Shown here: positions 38,705 through 47,071 of the stretch, piece after piece
Layout of the letters: each line of letters begins with the position of its first letter
How positions within the stretch are numbered: position 1 is the stretch's first letter
Assembly: GCF_003367195.1 (NCBI RefSeq)
Contig: NZ_QRGO01000001.1
Span: forward strand, 2,342,501-2,406,500
Origin: Undibacter mobilis
GTDB lineage: Bacteria; Pseudomonadota; Alphaproteobacteria; Rhizobiales; Xanthobacteraceae
Length of the DNA: 64,000 nucleotides
Direction of reading: 5' to 3'
Notes under the pieces: generated by a model
Seen by the model: only the letters and a program-made list of their open reading frames with translations
Told to the model about the DNA's origin: nothing
The model's database searches: none
Program-made: the position numbers and the translations under genes

Positions 38705-39547
38705 CTACAACATATCGAGCGGCGTGGCGCGTTTCGGCGGCGGGAAGCGGGCGTCGAGCGCTGTCAGGTCCTCGGCTGTGAGTTTGAGATCGAGCGCGGC
38801 GATGTTGTCGTCGAGGTGTTTGAGGTTGGTCGCCTTGGGGATGACGATAATGTCCGGCTGGCGCAGCAACCAGGCCAGAGCGACCTGCGCCGGACTGGCA
38901 TCATGGCGCTGCGCGACCTGCTTGAGCGTTGTATCGCCTAGCATGCGCGCCTGCTCCAACGGCGAATAGGCCATGACCGGAATGCCGCTCTCGCGGCAGA
39001 ACGGCACGAGATCGAATTCGATGCCGCGGCGTGTCAGATTGTAGAGCACCTGATTGGCGGCGCACTCACCGTTGCGGTCGAGCGTCGCGAGCTCGCGCAT
39101 GTCGTCAATGTCGAAATTGCTGGCGCCCCAGTCGAGGATCTTGCCGGCGGCTTTCAAATCCCGGAACGCAGCGATAGTTTCGCTGAGCGGCTCGCCGCCG
39201 CGCCAGTGCAGCAGATAAAGGTCGATGCGATCGGTCTTGAGCCGCTTCAGGCTGCGCTCGCAGGCGGCGATAGTGCCGCGCTTTGAGGCATTGTTCGGCA
39301 ACACCTTGCTGACGATGAACAATTCATCGCGGCGGGCGCCAACCGCTTCGGCGACGATGGTCTCGGCTTCGCCATCACCATACATCTCCGCGGTGTCGAT
39401 CAGCGTCACCCCGCGCTCGACCGCTGCACGCACGGCTTTGACTTCATCGGCGCGGACGCGGGCGCTTTCACCCATGCGCCAGGTGCCGACACCGAAGACC
39501 GGCATGGCACGGCCGGAGGGCAAGGGCAGGGTGGGGATGGTTTTCAT
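38705..39547 (-). CDS. Aldo/keto reductase
   Basis: 280 residues, normal for the family. The catalytic tetrad is visible: Asp51, Tyr56 (DTAEMYGDGEAE), Lys81 (IVSKVLP) and His114 (YLLHW). The phosphate-binding end motif IPKATNLKHLDDN for NADPH is present. It reduces carbonyl groups of small aldehydes or ketones in the cytoplasm; closest in character to the YeaE/2,5-diketo-gluconate-reductase-like group. Precedes the DUF1932 dehydrogenase on the same strand. Confidence 0.93.
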   Translation of the reverse strand: MKTIPTLPLPSGRAMPVFGVGTWRMGESARVRADEVKAVRAAVERGVTLIDTAEMYGDGEAETIVAEAVGARRDELFIVSKVLPNNASKRGTIAACERSLKRLKTDRIDLYLLHWRGGEPLSETIAAFRDLKAAGKILDWGASNFDIDDMRELATLDRNGECAANQVLYNLTRRGIEFDLVPFCRESGIPVMAYSPLEQARMLGDTTLKQVAQRHDASPAQVALAWLLRQPDIIVIPKATNLKHLDDNIAALDLKLTAEDLTALDARFPPPKRATPLDML

Positions 39548-39595
39548 GCCGGCGTTATACGCAATTTGCGGCTTGCAGATAACGCCCTGCCGGCA

Positions 39596-40570
39596 TCACT
39601 TGTGCGCGACCTCCGGCGTTCCATGGGTATGGAACGACTCGATGGTCTTGAGGCCCCAGGCTTGGCCCTTCTTGCGCTCGTCCTCGGTCCAGGTGATTGG
39701 CTTCCAGTCCGGCGCCAGAATAAGCCTTGCGCCCGCATTCGCCACTTCGACGCGGTTGCCGCCCGGCTCATAGACATACAGGAAGAAGGTCTGCTGCACT
39801 GCGTGCTTGTGTGGGCCGGTCTCGATGAACACGCCGTTCTCGAGGAACACGTCTGCGGCCAGCAGGATCTCCTCGCGCGAGTTCATCGCATAAGTGATGT
39901 GATGGAAGCGGCCCGGCACGCCGGTTGCGTCGCGCGTGTAAGCGAAGTCGTAGGACTTGTTGGTAGCGGTCAGCCAGATGCCGGCTTCGCGGCCGTCATT
40001 GAGCACGATGCGTTCGGTAAGGCGGAAGCCGAGATACTTCTCGAAGAACTCGCGGCATTCCGAGAGATTGACCGCAAGGCCGTTCCAGTGATCGAGACGG
40101 CGCGGGTTGATGCCGCGACCGGGGAAGCGCTGCGGCTGGTTTTTCAGGGACGGCTTGAGCTCGGGCGGCGCCTCATACCATTCGGTTTCGTAATAGAGTT
40201 CGATGACATGGCCGTCGGGGTCCTTGCAGACGAAGGTCTTGCCATGGCCGAGATCGCCGTCGGTCCAGCCGATCTCGAACGGCGTGCCTTTCAGCGCCGC
40301 CGCGCGGCGCTCCAGCGCCTGCGGCGAGCGGGTACGATAAGCGACGTGCTTCATGCCGTTGGTCTTGGCGGCGGTGAGCTTGAGCGAATAGCGTTCGTAA
40401 TCGTCATAGGCGCGAAGATAGACGCTGTCGCCTTTTTCGCCGGCAATGGTCAGGCCGAAAATCTCGGTGAAGAAACGCACGCTCTTGTCGAAGACCGGCG
40501 TCATCAGTTCGAGATGACCGAGATGGGCGATGTCCATGATCGGTTCAGGCGGATACTGGTTGTCGGCCAC
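39596..40570 (-). CDS. Type I extradiol ring-cleavage dioxygenase (catechol 2,3-dioxygenase family)
   Basis: 324 residues with the two-module vicinal-oxygen-chelate fold. Fe(II) ligands in the C-terminal module are His161 (RRLDHWNG), His223 or His224 (RFHHITY) and Glu275 (NRVEVANAG). Spacing agrees with XylE-type catechol 2,3-dioxygenase. It would open a catecholic ring next to the two hydroxyls. No semialdehyde dehydrogenase or hydrolase gene is beside it, so the true substrate may be another catechol; the FAH-family gene at the end of the window is far away. It lies on the minus strand upstream of the aldo/keto reductase. Confidence 0.9.
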   Translation of the reverse strand: MADNQYPPEPIMDIAHLGHLELMTPVFDKSVRFFTEIFGLTIAGEKGDSVYLRAYDDYERYSLKLTAAKTNGMKHVAYRTRSPQALERRAAALKGTPFEIGWTDGDLGHGKTFVCKDPDGHVIELYYETEWYEAPPELKPSLKNQPQRFPGRGINPRRLDHWNGLAVNLSECREFFEKYLGFRLTERIVLNDGREAGIWLTATNKSYDFAYTRDATGVPGRFHHITYAMNSREEILLAADVFLENGVFIETGPHKHAVQQTFFLYVYEPGGNRVEVANAGARLILAPDWKPITWTEDERKKGQAWGLKTIESFHTHGTPEVAHK

Positions 40571-40599
40571 GGAGCGTCTCCCTTTATTGTCGCGGTCTT

Positions 40600-41259
40600 T
40601 TAGCGGCGTTCGAACGCCAGCACCAGATTATTGGCCGGCATCTCGATCGTTTTGACCAGGGTCAAATCATTCGTCGCCGCAAGCGCTGTGACAGCTTCGA
40701 GATCGCGTACGCCCCAGGCGGGATTGCGCCCGCGCAGAGAGGCATCGAAGGCTTCATTGCTCGGCGCGGTGTGGGCGCCGTCCCGCCTGTAGGGGCCGTA
40801 CATGATGAGATGTCCGCCCGCTTCGAGGTGGTGGCCGGCGCCGCGCACGAGGTTCTGGGCGACGGTCCAGGGCGCAATATGAATGACGTTGAAGCAGAGG
40901 ATGGTGGCGAGGGCACCGTCGTCCCATGGCCAATCCCGTTGCATCAGGTCGATGCTGCGCGGCGGCCGCAGATTCGGCAGGTTCACGGCGCGGTGCCAGG
41001 CTTCAATGGACGCGCGGTGCGAGTCCAGAATGTCGCTCGGCCAGAAGGTCAGATGGGGCAGGCGCGCTGCATAGGTGACGATGTGTTGACCGGTGCCGCT
41101 GCCGATTTCCAGCACCGCGCCGGACTTGGCCGCAAGCATGTCGCCAATGGCATCCCAGATCGGCTCGGCATTGCGATGGAAGGCCGGCGCATCGAGGCGA
41201 CCGTCCTCGCCCGCGGGCGGCAACCCGCCTTTGCCGAATTCAAAGATCGGTTCGCTCAT
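40600..41259 (-). CDS. DUF938 SAM-dependent methyltransferase
   Basis: 219 residues. Motif I VLEIGSGTGQH (about residues 49-59) binds S-adenosylmethionine. The sequence FHRNAEPIWDAI near the start and the end-to-end pattern match DUF938 proteins, a family of unknown methyl acceptors. Cytoplasmic. The start codon is supported by the conserved N-terminus. It faces away from the molybdoenzyme gene at 41361. Confidence 0.9.
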   Translation of the reverse strand: MSEPIFEFGKGGLPPAGEDGRLDAPAFHRNAEPIWDAIGDMLAAKSGAVLEIGSGTGQHIVTYAARLPHLTFWPSDILDSHRASIEAWHRAVNLPNLRPPRSIDLMQRDWPWDDGALATILCFNVIHIAPWTVAQNLVRGAGHHLEAGGHLIMYGPYRRDGAHTAPSNEAFDASLRGRNPAWGVRDLEAVTALAATNDLTLVKTIEMPANNLVLAFERR

Positions 41260-41360
41260 GGCGCCTCGCTGTCACGTGATGTACGCATACCTTCGTTCAT
41301 CTTGTCCTGGGTGTCATCGCGGGCGAAAGTTGGACGTGGTTCAGTAATGGAGACAAGGCC

Positions 41361-41975
41361 ATGACCGGGGCTCCCATATCGCGCGGCTTCCGTGGGCGCG
41401 GCGGCGGTACGAATAGCCGAGTTCCGCCGGGTCAGCATTTGGTTGAAGACTTTCCGGTGCTGTCCGCCGGCCCGACGCCGCCGGTTGATCTCGCGAACTG
41501 GCGGTTGTCGCTCGACGATGGCGATTCGCCGCTTGCCGAGTGGACCTGGCAGCAATTCCTCGCTTTGCCCCAAACCGATCTCACCGTCGACATTCATTGT
41601 GTCACCACCTGGTCCAAGCTCGACACCCATTGGAAAGGTGTGTCGATCGATACGCTGCTGGAAGCCGCCGGCCTGACCGAGCCGCCGCAGCCTTATGTGC
41701 TGGCGCATTGCGATGGCGGTTATACGACCAACATCCCGGCCGAGGATCTGCTCGATGGCAAGGCCATGATTGCTTTCGAATTCGAAGGTGAAGAGCTCGA
41801 TCCCGAGCATGGCGGCCCGGCGCGGCTGTTGGTGCCACACCTTTACTTCTGGAAGAGCGCCAAGTGGGTACAGAAACTACAATTCGTTGATCCAGAGATT
41901 CCGGGCTTCTGGGAAGAGAACGGCTATCACATTTACGGCGATCCCTGGCGTGAGCAGCGTTATGACGGCGACTGA
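41361..41975 (+). CDS. Sulfite-oxidase-like molybdopterin oxidoreductase
   Basis: 204 residues, a short version of the sulfite oxidase / MsrP catalytic domain. Cys80 in DIHCVTTWSKLD is the expected molybdenum ligand. KGVSIDTLLEAAG and the ending FVDPEIPGFWEENGYHIYGDPW are family features. No Tat or Sec signal peptide is visible, so unlike MsrP it appears cytoplasmic. The reductase gene overlaps its 3' end by 14 bases, which suggests an enzyme with its own electron partner. Substrate unknown; sulfite, sulfoxides and N-oxides are candidates. Confidence 0.88.
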   Translation: MTGAPISRGFRGRGGGTNSRVPPGQHLVEDFPVLSAGPTPPVDLANWRLSLDDGDSPLAEWTWQQFLALPQTDLTVDIHCVTTWSKLDTHWKGVSIDTLLEAAGLTEPPQPYVLAHCDGGYTTNIPAEDLLDGKAMIAFEFEGEELDPEHGGPARLLVPHLYFWKSAKWVQKLQFVDPEIPGFWEENGYHIYGDPWREQRYDGD

Positions 41976-42726
41976 AACGGCCTCCGCGACCGCGCCGAAG
42001 AAGCAATGGCTCACCGCCACCGTGCGCGAGGTCATCGACGAGACGCCACGCGTTCGCAGCCTGGTGCTCGACGTGCCTGGCTGGCCCGGCCACCGCGCCG
42101 GCCAGCATGTTGACGTGCGGCTGACCGCTCCCGACGGTTATCAGGCCCAGCGCAGCTATTCGATCGCTTCGGCACCGGTCGAGAACGCCATCACGCTCAC
42201 GATCGAGATGCTGCCCGATGGCGAAGTGTCTTCCTATCTCGCCGGCGAAGCTCGTGTTGGTGACATGTTTGAATTGCGCGGGCCTATCGGCGGCTACTTC
42301 GTCTGGACGCCCGATCTCGATGGGCCTTTGTTTCTCGTGGCTGGTGGTTCGGGCGTGGTGCCGTTGATGGCGATCCTGCGCGAGCGTGCGATCAGGAAGG
42401 CACCGCAACCGGCGACGCTGCTGTTTTCCTCGCGCAGCTACGAGGACATTATCTATCGCGCCGAACTGGACACGCTCGCGGGTGAGGGCAGCGGTCTCCG
42501 TATCTTCCATACTTTGACGCGCGGGGCGCCGGCCGGATGGACCGGGCAAACCCGTCGCATCGATGCAGGGATGCTCAGCGAAATCGGTTTTGCGCCGGGT
42601 CGGATGCCGCGCATTTTTGTCTGCGGACCGACGCCGTTGGTCGAAAGCGTGGCACGCACGCTCCGCGACCTTGGCCATAGCCCGAAACTGATCAAGACCG
42701 AGCGCTTCGGCCCGACCGGCCGCTAA
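41962..42726 (+). CDS. Ferredoxin-reductase-type FAD/NAD(P) oxidoreductase
   Basis: 254 residues from the ATG at 41962, inside the end of the upstream gene. The FAD-binding domain carries RSYSIASAP (RxYS type), and the NAD(P) domain carries LFLVAGGSGVVPLMAIL and IFVCGPTPLVESV. There is no fused [2Fe-2S] domain. It resembles reductase components that pass electrons from NAD(P)H to oxygenases or molybdoenzymes. The translational overlap makes the sulfite-oxidase-like protein its likely partner. Confidence 0.9.
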   Translation: MTATETASATAPKKQWLTATVREVIDETPRVRSLVLDVPGWPGHRAGQHVDVRLTAPDGYQAQRSYSIASAPVENAITLTIEMLPDGEVSSYLAGEARVGDMFELRGPIGGYFVWTPDLDGPLFLVAGGSGVVPLMAILRERAIRKAPQPATLLFSSRSYEDIIYRAELDTLAGEGSGLRIFHTLTRGAPAGWTGQTRRIDAGMLSEIGFAPGRMPRIFVCGPTPLVESVARTLRDLGHSPKLIKTERFGPTGR

Positions 42727-42826
42727 TTCGTCAAGAGCCCAAGTCCTGCCGGCCAACGTCATTTCGTCGATATGGCGAGGCACCCGGTATCAGTGTAGTA
42801 TTGAAAAGTTCGAAATGGGGGGCTCC

Positions 42827-43369
42827 ATGGTACTCGGACTGTCGATACCGACCTTCACGGTCATCCACGTCATCATTTCCTTGGTTGCCATCGCCAGCGG
42901 TCTGGTCGTGGTTTTCGGCATGATCGGTTCGCACCGATTGCCGAAATTGACTGCACTGTTCTGGGTGATGACCGTTCTCACGACCGTCACTGGTTTCATG
43001 TTCTTCCTGTCGCCGACCCAGGCCAAGGTTCTGACGCCGGCCGCGGCCACCGGCCTTGTCGCCACCGTTTTCTTTGTGCTCGGGCTGATCGCGCTTTACG
43101 GCAAGCATCTCTACGGCCGCTGGCGCTGGATCTACGCCATCTGCGTGACGATTTCGCTCTACCTCAACGTCTTCGTGCTGTTCACGCAGAGCTTCCAGAA
43201 GCTCAAGATCATCAATCCCGCGGGCCACCTCACTTCGACCGTGGGACCTCCGTTCGGCGGGTCGGTTGATTTCCATTTCGCCGTCGCGCAGGGCGCCGCG
43301 CTGCTGATCTTCGTGATGCTCGGCGTCATCGCGGCGTGGAAATTCCGCCGCGGGCCGGGCCTGGTCTGA
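42827..43369 (+). CDS. Integral membrane protein, probably five transmembrane segments
   Basis: 180 residues. I start at the ATG at 42827, which has a GGGGGG ribosome site five bases upstream; the in-frame ATG at 42815 has none. Hydrophobic segments lie at about residues 8-30, 38-57, 67-87, 97-118 and 145-167, separated by short charged loops. Several His residues (in VIHVIIS, GKHLYG, GHLT and FHFAV) could coordinate haem, but this is speculative. It lies 100 bases after the reductase on the same strand and ends at a terminator, so it may belong to the molybdoenzyme group. No family recognised with certainty. Confidence 0.72.
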   Translation: MVLGLSIPTFTVIHVIISLVAIASGLVVVFGMIGSHRLPKLTALFWVMTVLTTVTGFMFFLSPTQAKVLTPAAATGLVATVFFVLGLIALYGKHLYGRWRWIYAICVTISLYLNVFVLFTQSFQKLKIINPAGHLTSTVGPPFGGSVDFHFAVAQGAALLIFVMLGVIAAWKFRRGPGLV

Positions 43370-43390
43370 GCCTACAACGCGGTCAACGCA

Positions 43391-43420
43391 AAGAAGCCGC
43401 CCGGCAGGGGGCGGCTTCTT
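43391..43420 (+). terminator. Intrinsic terminator
   Basis: Perfect twelve-base-pair stem AAGAAGCCGCCC/GGGCGGCTTCTT (43391-43402, 43409-43420), loop of six bases, followed by CGTCTTTT on the plus strand. Confidence 0.88.
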
Positions 43421-43445
43421 CGTCTTTTGGAGAGGTAACGGCGGT

Positions 43446-43607
43446 TTACTTCAACTGTGTCGAAACACTGTTGAAGCTGGTGTTGAGCTGCGTGCCGATC
43501 GTGTTGACCATCACGATGATCGCGACCGAAATGCCGGCGGCGATCAGACCGTATTCGATGGCAGTGGCGCCGGATTGATCGGCAAGGAAAGACTTGAGGA
43601 GTTTCAT
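43446..43607 (-). CDS. flp: Flp/Fap-type pilin (type IVb)
   Basis: 53 residues, read by eye on the minus strand: a short basic leader MKLLKSFLADQSG, then ATAIEYGLIAAGISVAIIVM. Gly before the cleavage site and Glu-Tyr at mature positions 5-6 are the Flp prepilin signature processed by a TadV/CpaA-type peptidase. The remaining hydrophilic tail is typical in length. Flp pilins assemble into thin tight-adherence pili. No tad/cpa assembly gene lies in the window, so this is an orphan copy that would depend on machinery elsewhere. Confidence 0.92.
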   Translation of the reverse strand: MKLLKSFLADQSGATAIEYGLIAAGISVAIIVMVNTIGTQLNTSFNSVSTQLK

Positions 43608-44027
43608 TCGTACGCTCCGTTACTGACTGGGCGTAATTCTTCTACCGATTGCGTTAGTTCCCGAACAGGCACGCGTAATGGTTACAACAGGTTAGCCATA
43701 AGTGTTCGCTGGTGCGCGCTTCGATGTTTGATGCGTATTCGCGGCAAAATAATTGGCGAGTTGCGGTGACATTGTCCGCACTTTTCCGCCATTTGCATAC
43801 AAATAGGATTTCACTGCCCAGTCTTGGCGTTTTTAGCGACATTGCTGCCTATTGTTTAATCAAGCGTCATTGACCGAAAACTAGGCAGCTCCGGCGCCTG
43901 GTCATTTATCGCCTGTCGGCCAATGCCTTACGCCGTTTGTGACGGCTTGGCATAGAGCTTGCGATCTTAATGCAGCGCGAAGAGTCGTCGCGATGACGCG
44001 CGCGTCAAACGCAGGGGATCTCAAAGA
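43608..44027. other. Regulatory region between flp and urtA
   Basis: 420 bases between divergent genes with AT-rich stretches (43735-43870). It holds the promoter of flp near 43610-43700 and the sigma-54 site before urtA (separate entry). I looked for paired NtrC-type boxes and found none I would defend. No supported gene. Confidence 0.6.
43948..43963 (+). promoter_or_regulatory. Sigma-54 promoter of the urt-ure operon
   Basis: TGGCATAGAGCTTGCG matches TGGCAY-N5-TTGCW with exact GG-N10-GC spacing of the -24/-12 elements; only the last base differs from consensus. The predicted start is about ten bases downstream, 55 bases before the urtA ATG. Sigma-54 control fits nitrogen-regulated urea uptake. 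Confidence 0.78.
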
Positions 44028-45353
44028 ATGAATAACTCAGTGCATCCGGCCGCCACGCGGCCGACTGCCCGCAAGTGGCTCGCCGCCGCTGCGGGCCTTG
44101 CCATCGCGGCATCGGGAGCAATCTCGTCCGCTAGCGCTCAGGACACGATCAAGGTCGGCGTTCTTCACTCGCTCTCGGGCACCATGGCCATTTCCGAGAC
44201 GACTCTGAAAGACACCGTCCTGTTCATGATCGATGAGCAGAACAAGAAGGGCGGCATCAACGGCAAGAAGCTTGAAGCCGTCGTCGTCGATCCGGCCTCG
44301 AACTGGCCGCTGTTTGCCGAAAAGGCGCGCGAGCTGATCGCGAAGGACAAGGTGGCGGTCGTATTCGGCTGCTGGACCTCGGTGTCGCGCAAGTCGGTGC
44401 TGCCGGTGTTCAAGGAGCTAAACTCGATCCTCTTCTACCCGGTGCAGTACGAAGGTGAAGAGTCCGAGCGCAACGTGTTCTACACCGGCGCCGCTCCGAA
44501 CCAGCAGGCCATCCCGGCCGTCGACTATCTGATGTCGAAGGACGGCGGCGACGTGAAGCGCTGGGTGCTCGCGGGCACCGACTACGTTTATCCGCGTACC
44601 ACCAACAAGATCCTCGAGGCCTATCTCAAGTCGAAGGGCGTCGCCGAAAGCGACATCATGGTCAACTACACGCCGTTCGGTCACGCCGACTGGCAGACCA
44701 TCGTGTCGGACATCAAGAAGTTTGGTTCGGCGGGCAAGAAGACGGCGGTGGTCTCGACCATCAACGGCGACGCCAACGTGCCGTTCTACAAGGAACTGGG
44801 CAACCAGGGCATCAAGGCGACCGATATCCCGGTCGTAGCGTTCTCGGTCGGCGAAGAAGAGCTCGCCGGTCTCGACACCAAGCCGCTGGTCGGCCATCTC
44901 GCCGCCTGGAACTACTTCCAGTCGGTGAAGGACCCGGCCAATGCCAAGTTCATCAAGGATTGGCAGACCTACACCAAGAATCCGAAGCGCGTGACCAACG
45001 ACCCGATGGAAGCCACCGTGATCGGCTTCAACATGTGGGTGAAGGCAGTCCAAAAGGTCGGCACGACCGACGCGGACAAGGTCATTGACGCCCTCCCGGG
45101 CATCGAAGCGCCGAACCTGACCGGTGGCATGTCGAAGATGCTGCCGAACCACCACATCACCAAGCCGGTGCTCGTCGGCGAAATCCGCGGCGACGGTCAG
45201 CTCGACGTGGTGTGGCAGACCAAGGGTCTTGTCCCGGGCGACGCCTGGACCGACTACCTGCCGGGCTCGAAGGATCTCGAGGCCGACTGGGTCACCCTCA
45301 AGTGCGGCAACTACAACACCGTCACCAAGAAGTGCGGCGGCTCGGGCTCGTGA
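44028..45353 (+). CDS. urtA: Urea ABC transporter substrate-binding protein
   Basis: 441 residues with a signal peptide ending near ASAQ. The mature protein begins DTIKVGVLHSLSGTMAISET, characteristic of UrtA rather than LivK, and carries the urea-binding family segments FGCWTSVSRKSVLPVF and LFYPVQYEGEESERN. No lipobox, so a soluble periplasmic protein. It captures urea, and possibly short amides, and delivers it to UrtBC. First gene of the long operon, just after the sigma-54 promoter. Confidence 0.96.
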   Translation: MNNSVHPAATRPTARKWLAAAAGLAIAASGAISSASAQDTIKVGVLHSLSGTMAISETTLKDTVLFMIDEQNKKGGINGKKLEAVVVDPASNWPLFAEKARELIAKDKVAVVFGCWTSVSRKSVLPVFKELNSILFYPVQYEGEESERNVFYTGAAPNQQAIPAVDYLMSKDGGDVKRWVLAGTDYVYPRTTNKILEAYLKSKGVAESDIMVNYTPFGHADWQTIVSDIKKFGSAGKKTAVVSTINGDANVPFYKELGNQGIKATDIPVVAFSVGEEELAGLDTKPLVGHLAAWNYFQSVKDPANAKFIKDWQTYTKNPKRVTNDPMEATVIGFNMWVKAVQKVGTTDADKVIDALPGIEAPNLTGGMSKMLPNHHITKPVLVGEIRGDGQLDVVWQTKGLVPGDAWTDYLPGSKDLEADWVTLKCGNYNTVTKKCGGSGS

Positions 45354-45384
45354 GCCCGAACATCTGACGACGTGAAATCAACAG

Positions 45385-45410
45385 GGGAGGCGGCCTCACC
45401 GCCGCCTCCC
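45385..45410 (+). promoter_or_regulatory. Hairpin between urtA and urtB
   Basis: Perfect ten-base-pair stem GGGAGGCGGC/GCCGCCTCCC with six-base loop, followed by GCTTCTTG, which has no proper T-run. Probably stabilises or partly terminates the urtA message, so that more binding protein than permease is made. Confidence 0.7.
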
Positions 45411-45445
45411 GCTTCTTGCCTGACATGCCGGGGGTCGTGATCAAC

Positions 45446-47071
45446 ATGCGCGGGTTGTTTGATCGCATTGCAGTTCTGATTCTGTTTGCCGTTCTGATTG
45501 TCGTGGGCGCAAGCGGCGCTGCCACCAGTGCCTTGGCCGGGCCTTATGAAGAGGCTCTGCCGGGTTTTGTCGCCGACAGTTTCAGCGATACCGCAACCGC
45601 CATCGATCAGGCCGCCGCGTCCGGCAGCGCGCTCGCTGCGCCGCTGTTGCAGGCACTCAAGGACCAGCGCCTCCAGTTCAGCGCCGCCGAGAAGAAGGTC
45701 CTGATCAAGGCGCCGGACGGCAAGTTCATCGACGCTGCGACCGGCCAGCCTTTCGCCGGCACGGTCCCCGCCGATTTGAGCAATGTCCGTCTCAACAATC
45801 GTCTGCGCAATGTTCTCGATGCGGCGCTCGGCAGCCTGACCTTGATGGCGGCGGATCCGAACAAGCGTTACGACGCCGCGCAATCGGTGTTCAAGTCGCG
45901 CGATGCCGCCACGTTGCCGGCGTTGGAGAAGGCACTGGCCGCCGAGCAGAATGCGCGCGTGAAAGCGGCAATGATGCAGGCCAAGGCTGCCATCGCCATT
46001 ATATCCGCCGACGCGCCGGCCGCCGACAAGATCGCGGCCATTGCCGTCGTTCGCGATCGCGGCGATCAGGACGCGATGGCGTTGTTGCAGACGATTCCCG
46101 CCAACGCGCCGCCCGACGTGCTCGCCGCCGTCACCGAAGCCAAGGCGAACATCGAGCGTAACCTTGCGCTCTGGGCCACCGTTCAAAATCTCTGGTACGG
46201 CCTGTCGCTCGGTTCGGTGCTGCTGCTCGCTGCCATTGGCCTCGCCATCACCTTTGGCGTCATGGGCGTTATCAACATGGCGCATGGCGAAATGGTCATG
46301 CTTGGGGCCTACACCACCTTCGTGGTGCAGGAAGTGATCCGCACGCGCTATCCCGGCCTGTTCGATTATTCACTGACCATCGCGCTGCCGCTCGCCTTCA
46401 TCGTTTCCGGCACCGTCGGTATCGCCATCGAGCGCTCGGTGATCCGCTTTCTCTACGGCCGGCCGCTGGAGACGCTGCTCGCCACATGGGGTATCTCGCT
46501 GGTCCTGCAGCAGGCGGTACGCGCGGCCTTCGGCCCGACCAACAAGGAAGTCGGCAATCCGTCGTGGATGTCCGGTGCCTTCGATTTCGGCGGCATCCTC
46601 ATTACCTATAACCGTCTCTGGATCATCGTCTTCACTGGAATCGTCTTTGTCGCGTTGCTCGGCATGCTGCGGTTCACGCGCCTTGGCCTCGAAATGCGCG
46701 CGGTGACGCAGAACCGCTCGATGGCCGCCGCCGTTGGCATTCGTACCGCAAGGATTGACGCGCTGACCTTTGGTCTTGGCTCGGGCATTGCCGGCATTGC
46801 CGGTGTTGCGCTGTCGCAGATCGACAACGTCTCGCCGAACCTGGGGCAGGGCTACATCATCGACAGCTTCATGGTCGTGGTGTTCGGCGGCGTCGGCAAT
46901 TTGTGGGGTACGTTGGTCGGCGCGCTGACGCTCGGCATCGCCAACAAGTTCCTCGAGCCCTTCGCCGGCGCGGTGCTGGCCAAGATCGCGATCCTGGTCT
47001 TCATCATCCTGTTCATCCAGAAGCGCCCGCGCGGCATGTTTGCGCTCAAGGGCAGAGCTATTGAAGCATGA
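45446..47071 (+). CDS. urtB: Urea ABC transporter permease UrtB
   Basis: 541 residues from the ATG at 45446 (GGGGG upstream; TTG at 45416 and ATG at 45425 are alternatives). A signal-like segment and a soluble periplasmic domain of about 240 residues precede the LivH-type permease, an arrangement typical of UrtB and absent from LivH. The permease contains NMAHGEMVMLGAYTT and the EAA-like region GVGNLWGTLVGALTLG. It pairs with UrtC in the inner membrane. It overlaps urtC by four bases. Confidence 0.95.
   Translation: MRGLFDRIAVLILFAVLIVVGASGAATSALAGPYEEALPGFVADSFSDTATAIDQAAASGSALAAPLLQALKDQRLQFSAAEKKVLIKAPDGKFIDAATGQPFAGTVPADLSNVRLNNRLRNVLDAALGSLTLMAADPNKRYDAAQSVFKSRDAATLPALEKALAAEQNARVKAAMMQAKAAIAIISADAPAADKIAAIAVVRDRGDQDAMALLQTIPANAPPDVLAAVTEAKANIERNLALWATVQNLWYGLSLGSVLLLAAIGLAITFGVMGVINMAHGEMVMLGAYTTFVVQEVIRTRYPGLFDYSLTIALPLAFIVSGTVGIAIERSVIRFLYGRPLETLLATWGISLVLQQAVRAAFGPTNKEVGNPSWMSGAFDFGGILITYNRLWIIVFTGIVFVALLGMLRFTRLGLEMRAVTQNRSMAAAVGIRTARIDALTFGLGSGIAGIAGVALSQIDNVSPNLGQGYIIDSFMVVVFGGVGNLWGTLVGALTLGIANKFLEPFAGAVLAKIAILVFIILFIQKRPRGMFALKGRAIEA

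Noticed and set aside
43680..43930. NtrC-type binding sites upstream of the sigma-54 promoter
   Set aside because: I looked for TGCACC-N5-GGTGCA like pairs and found only weak fragments, so I do not claim an enhancer site.
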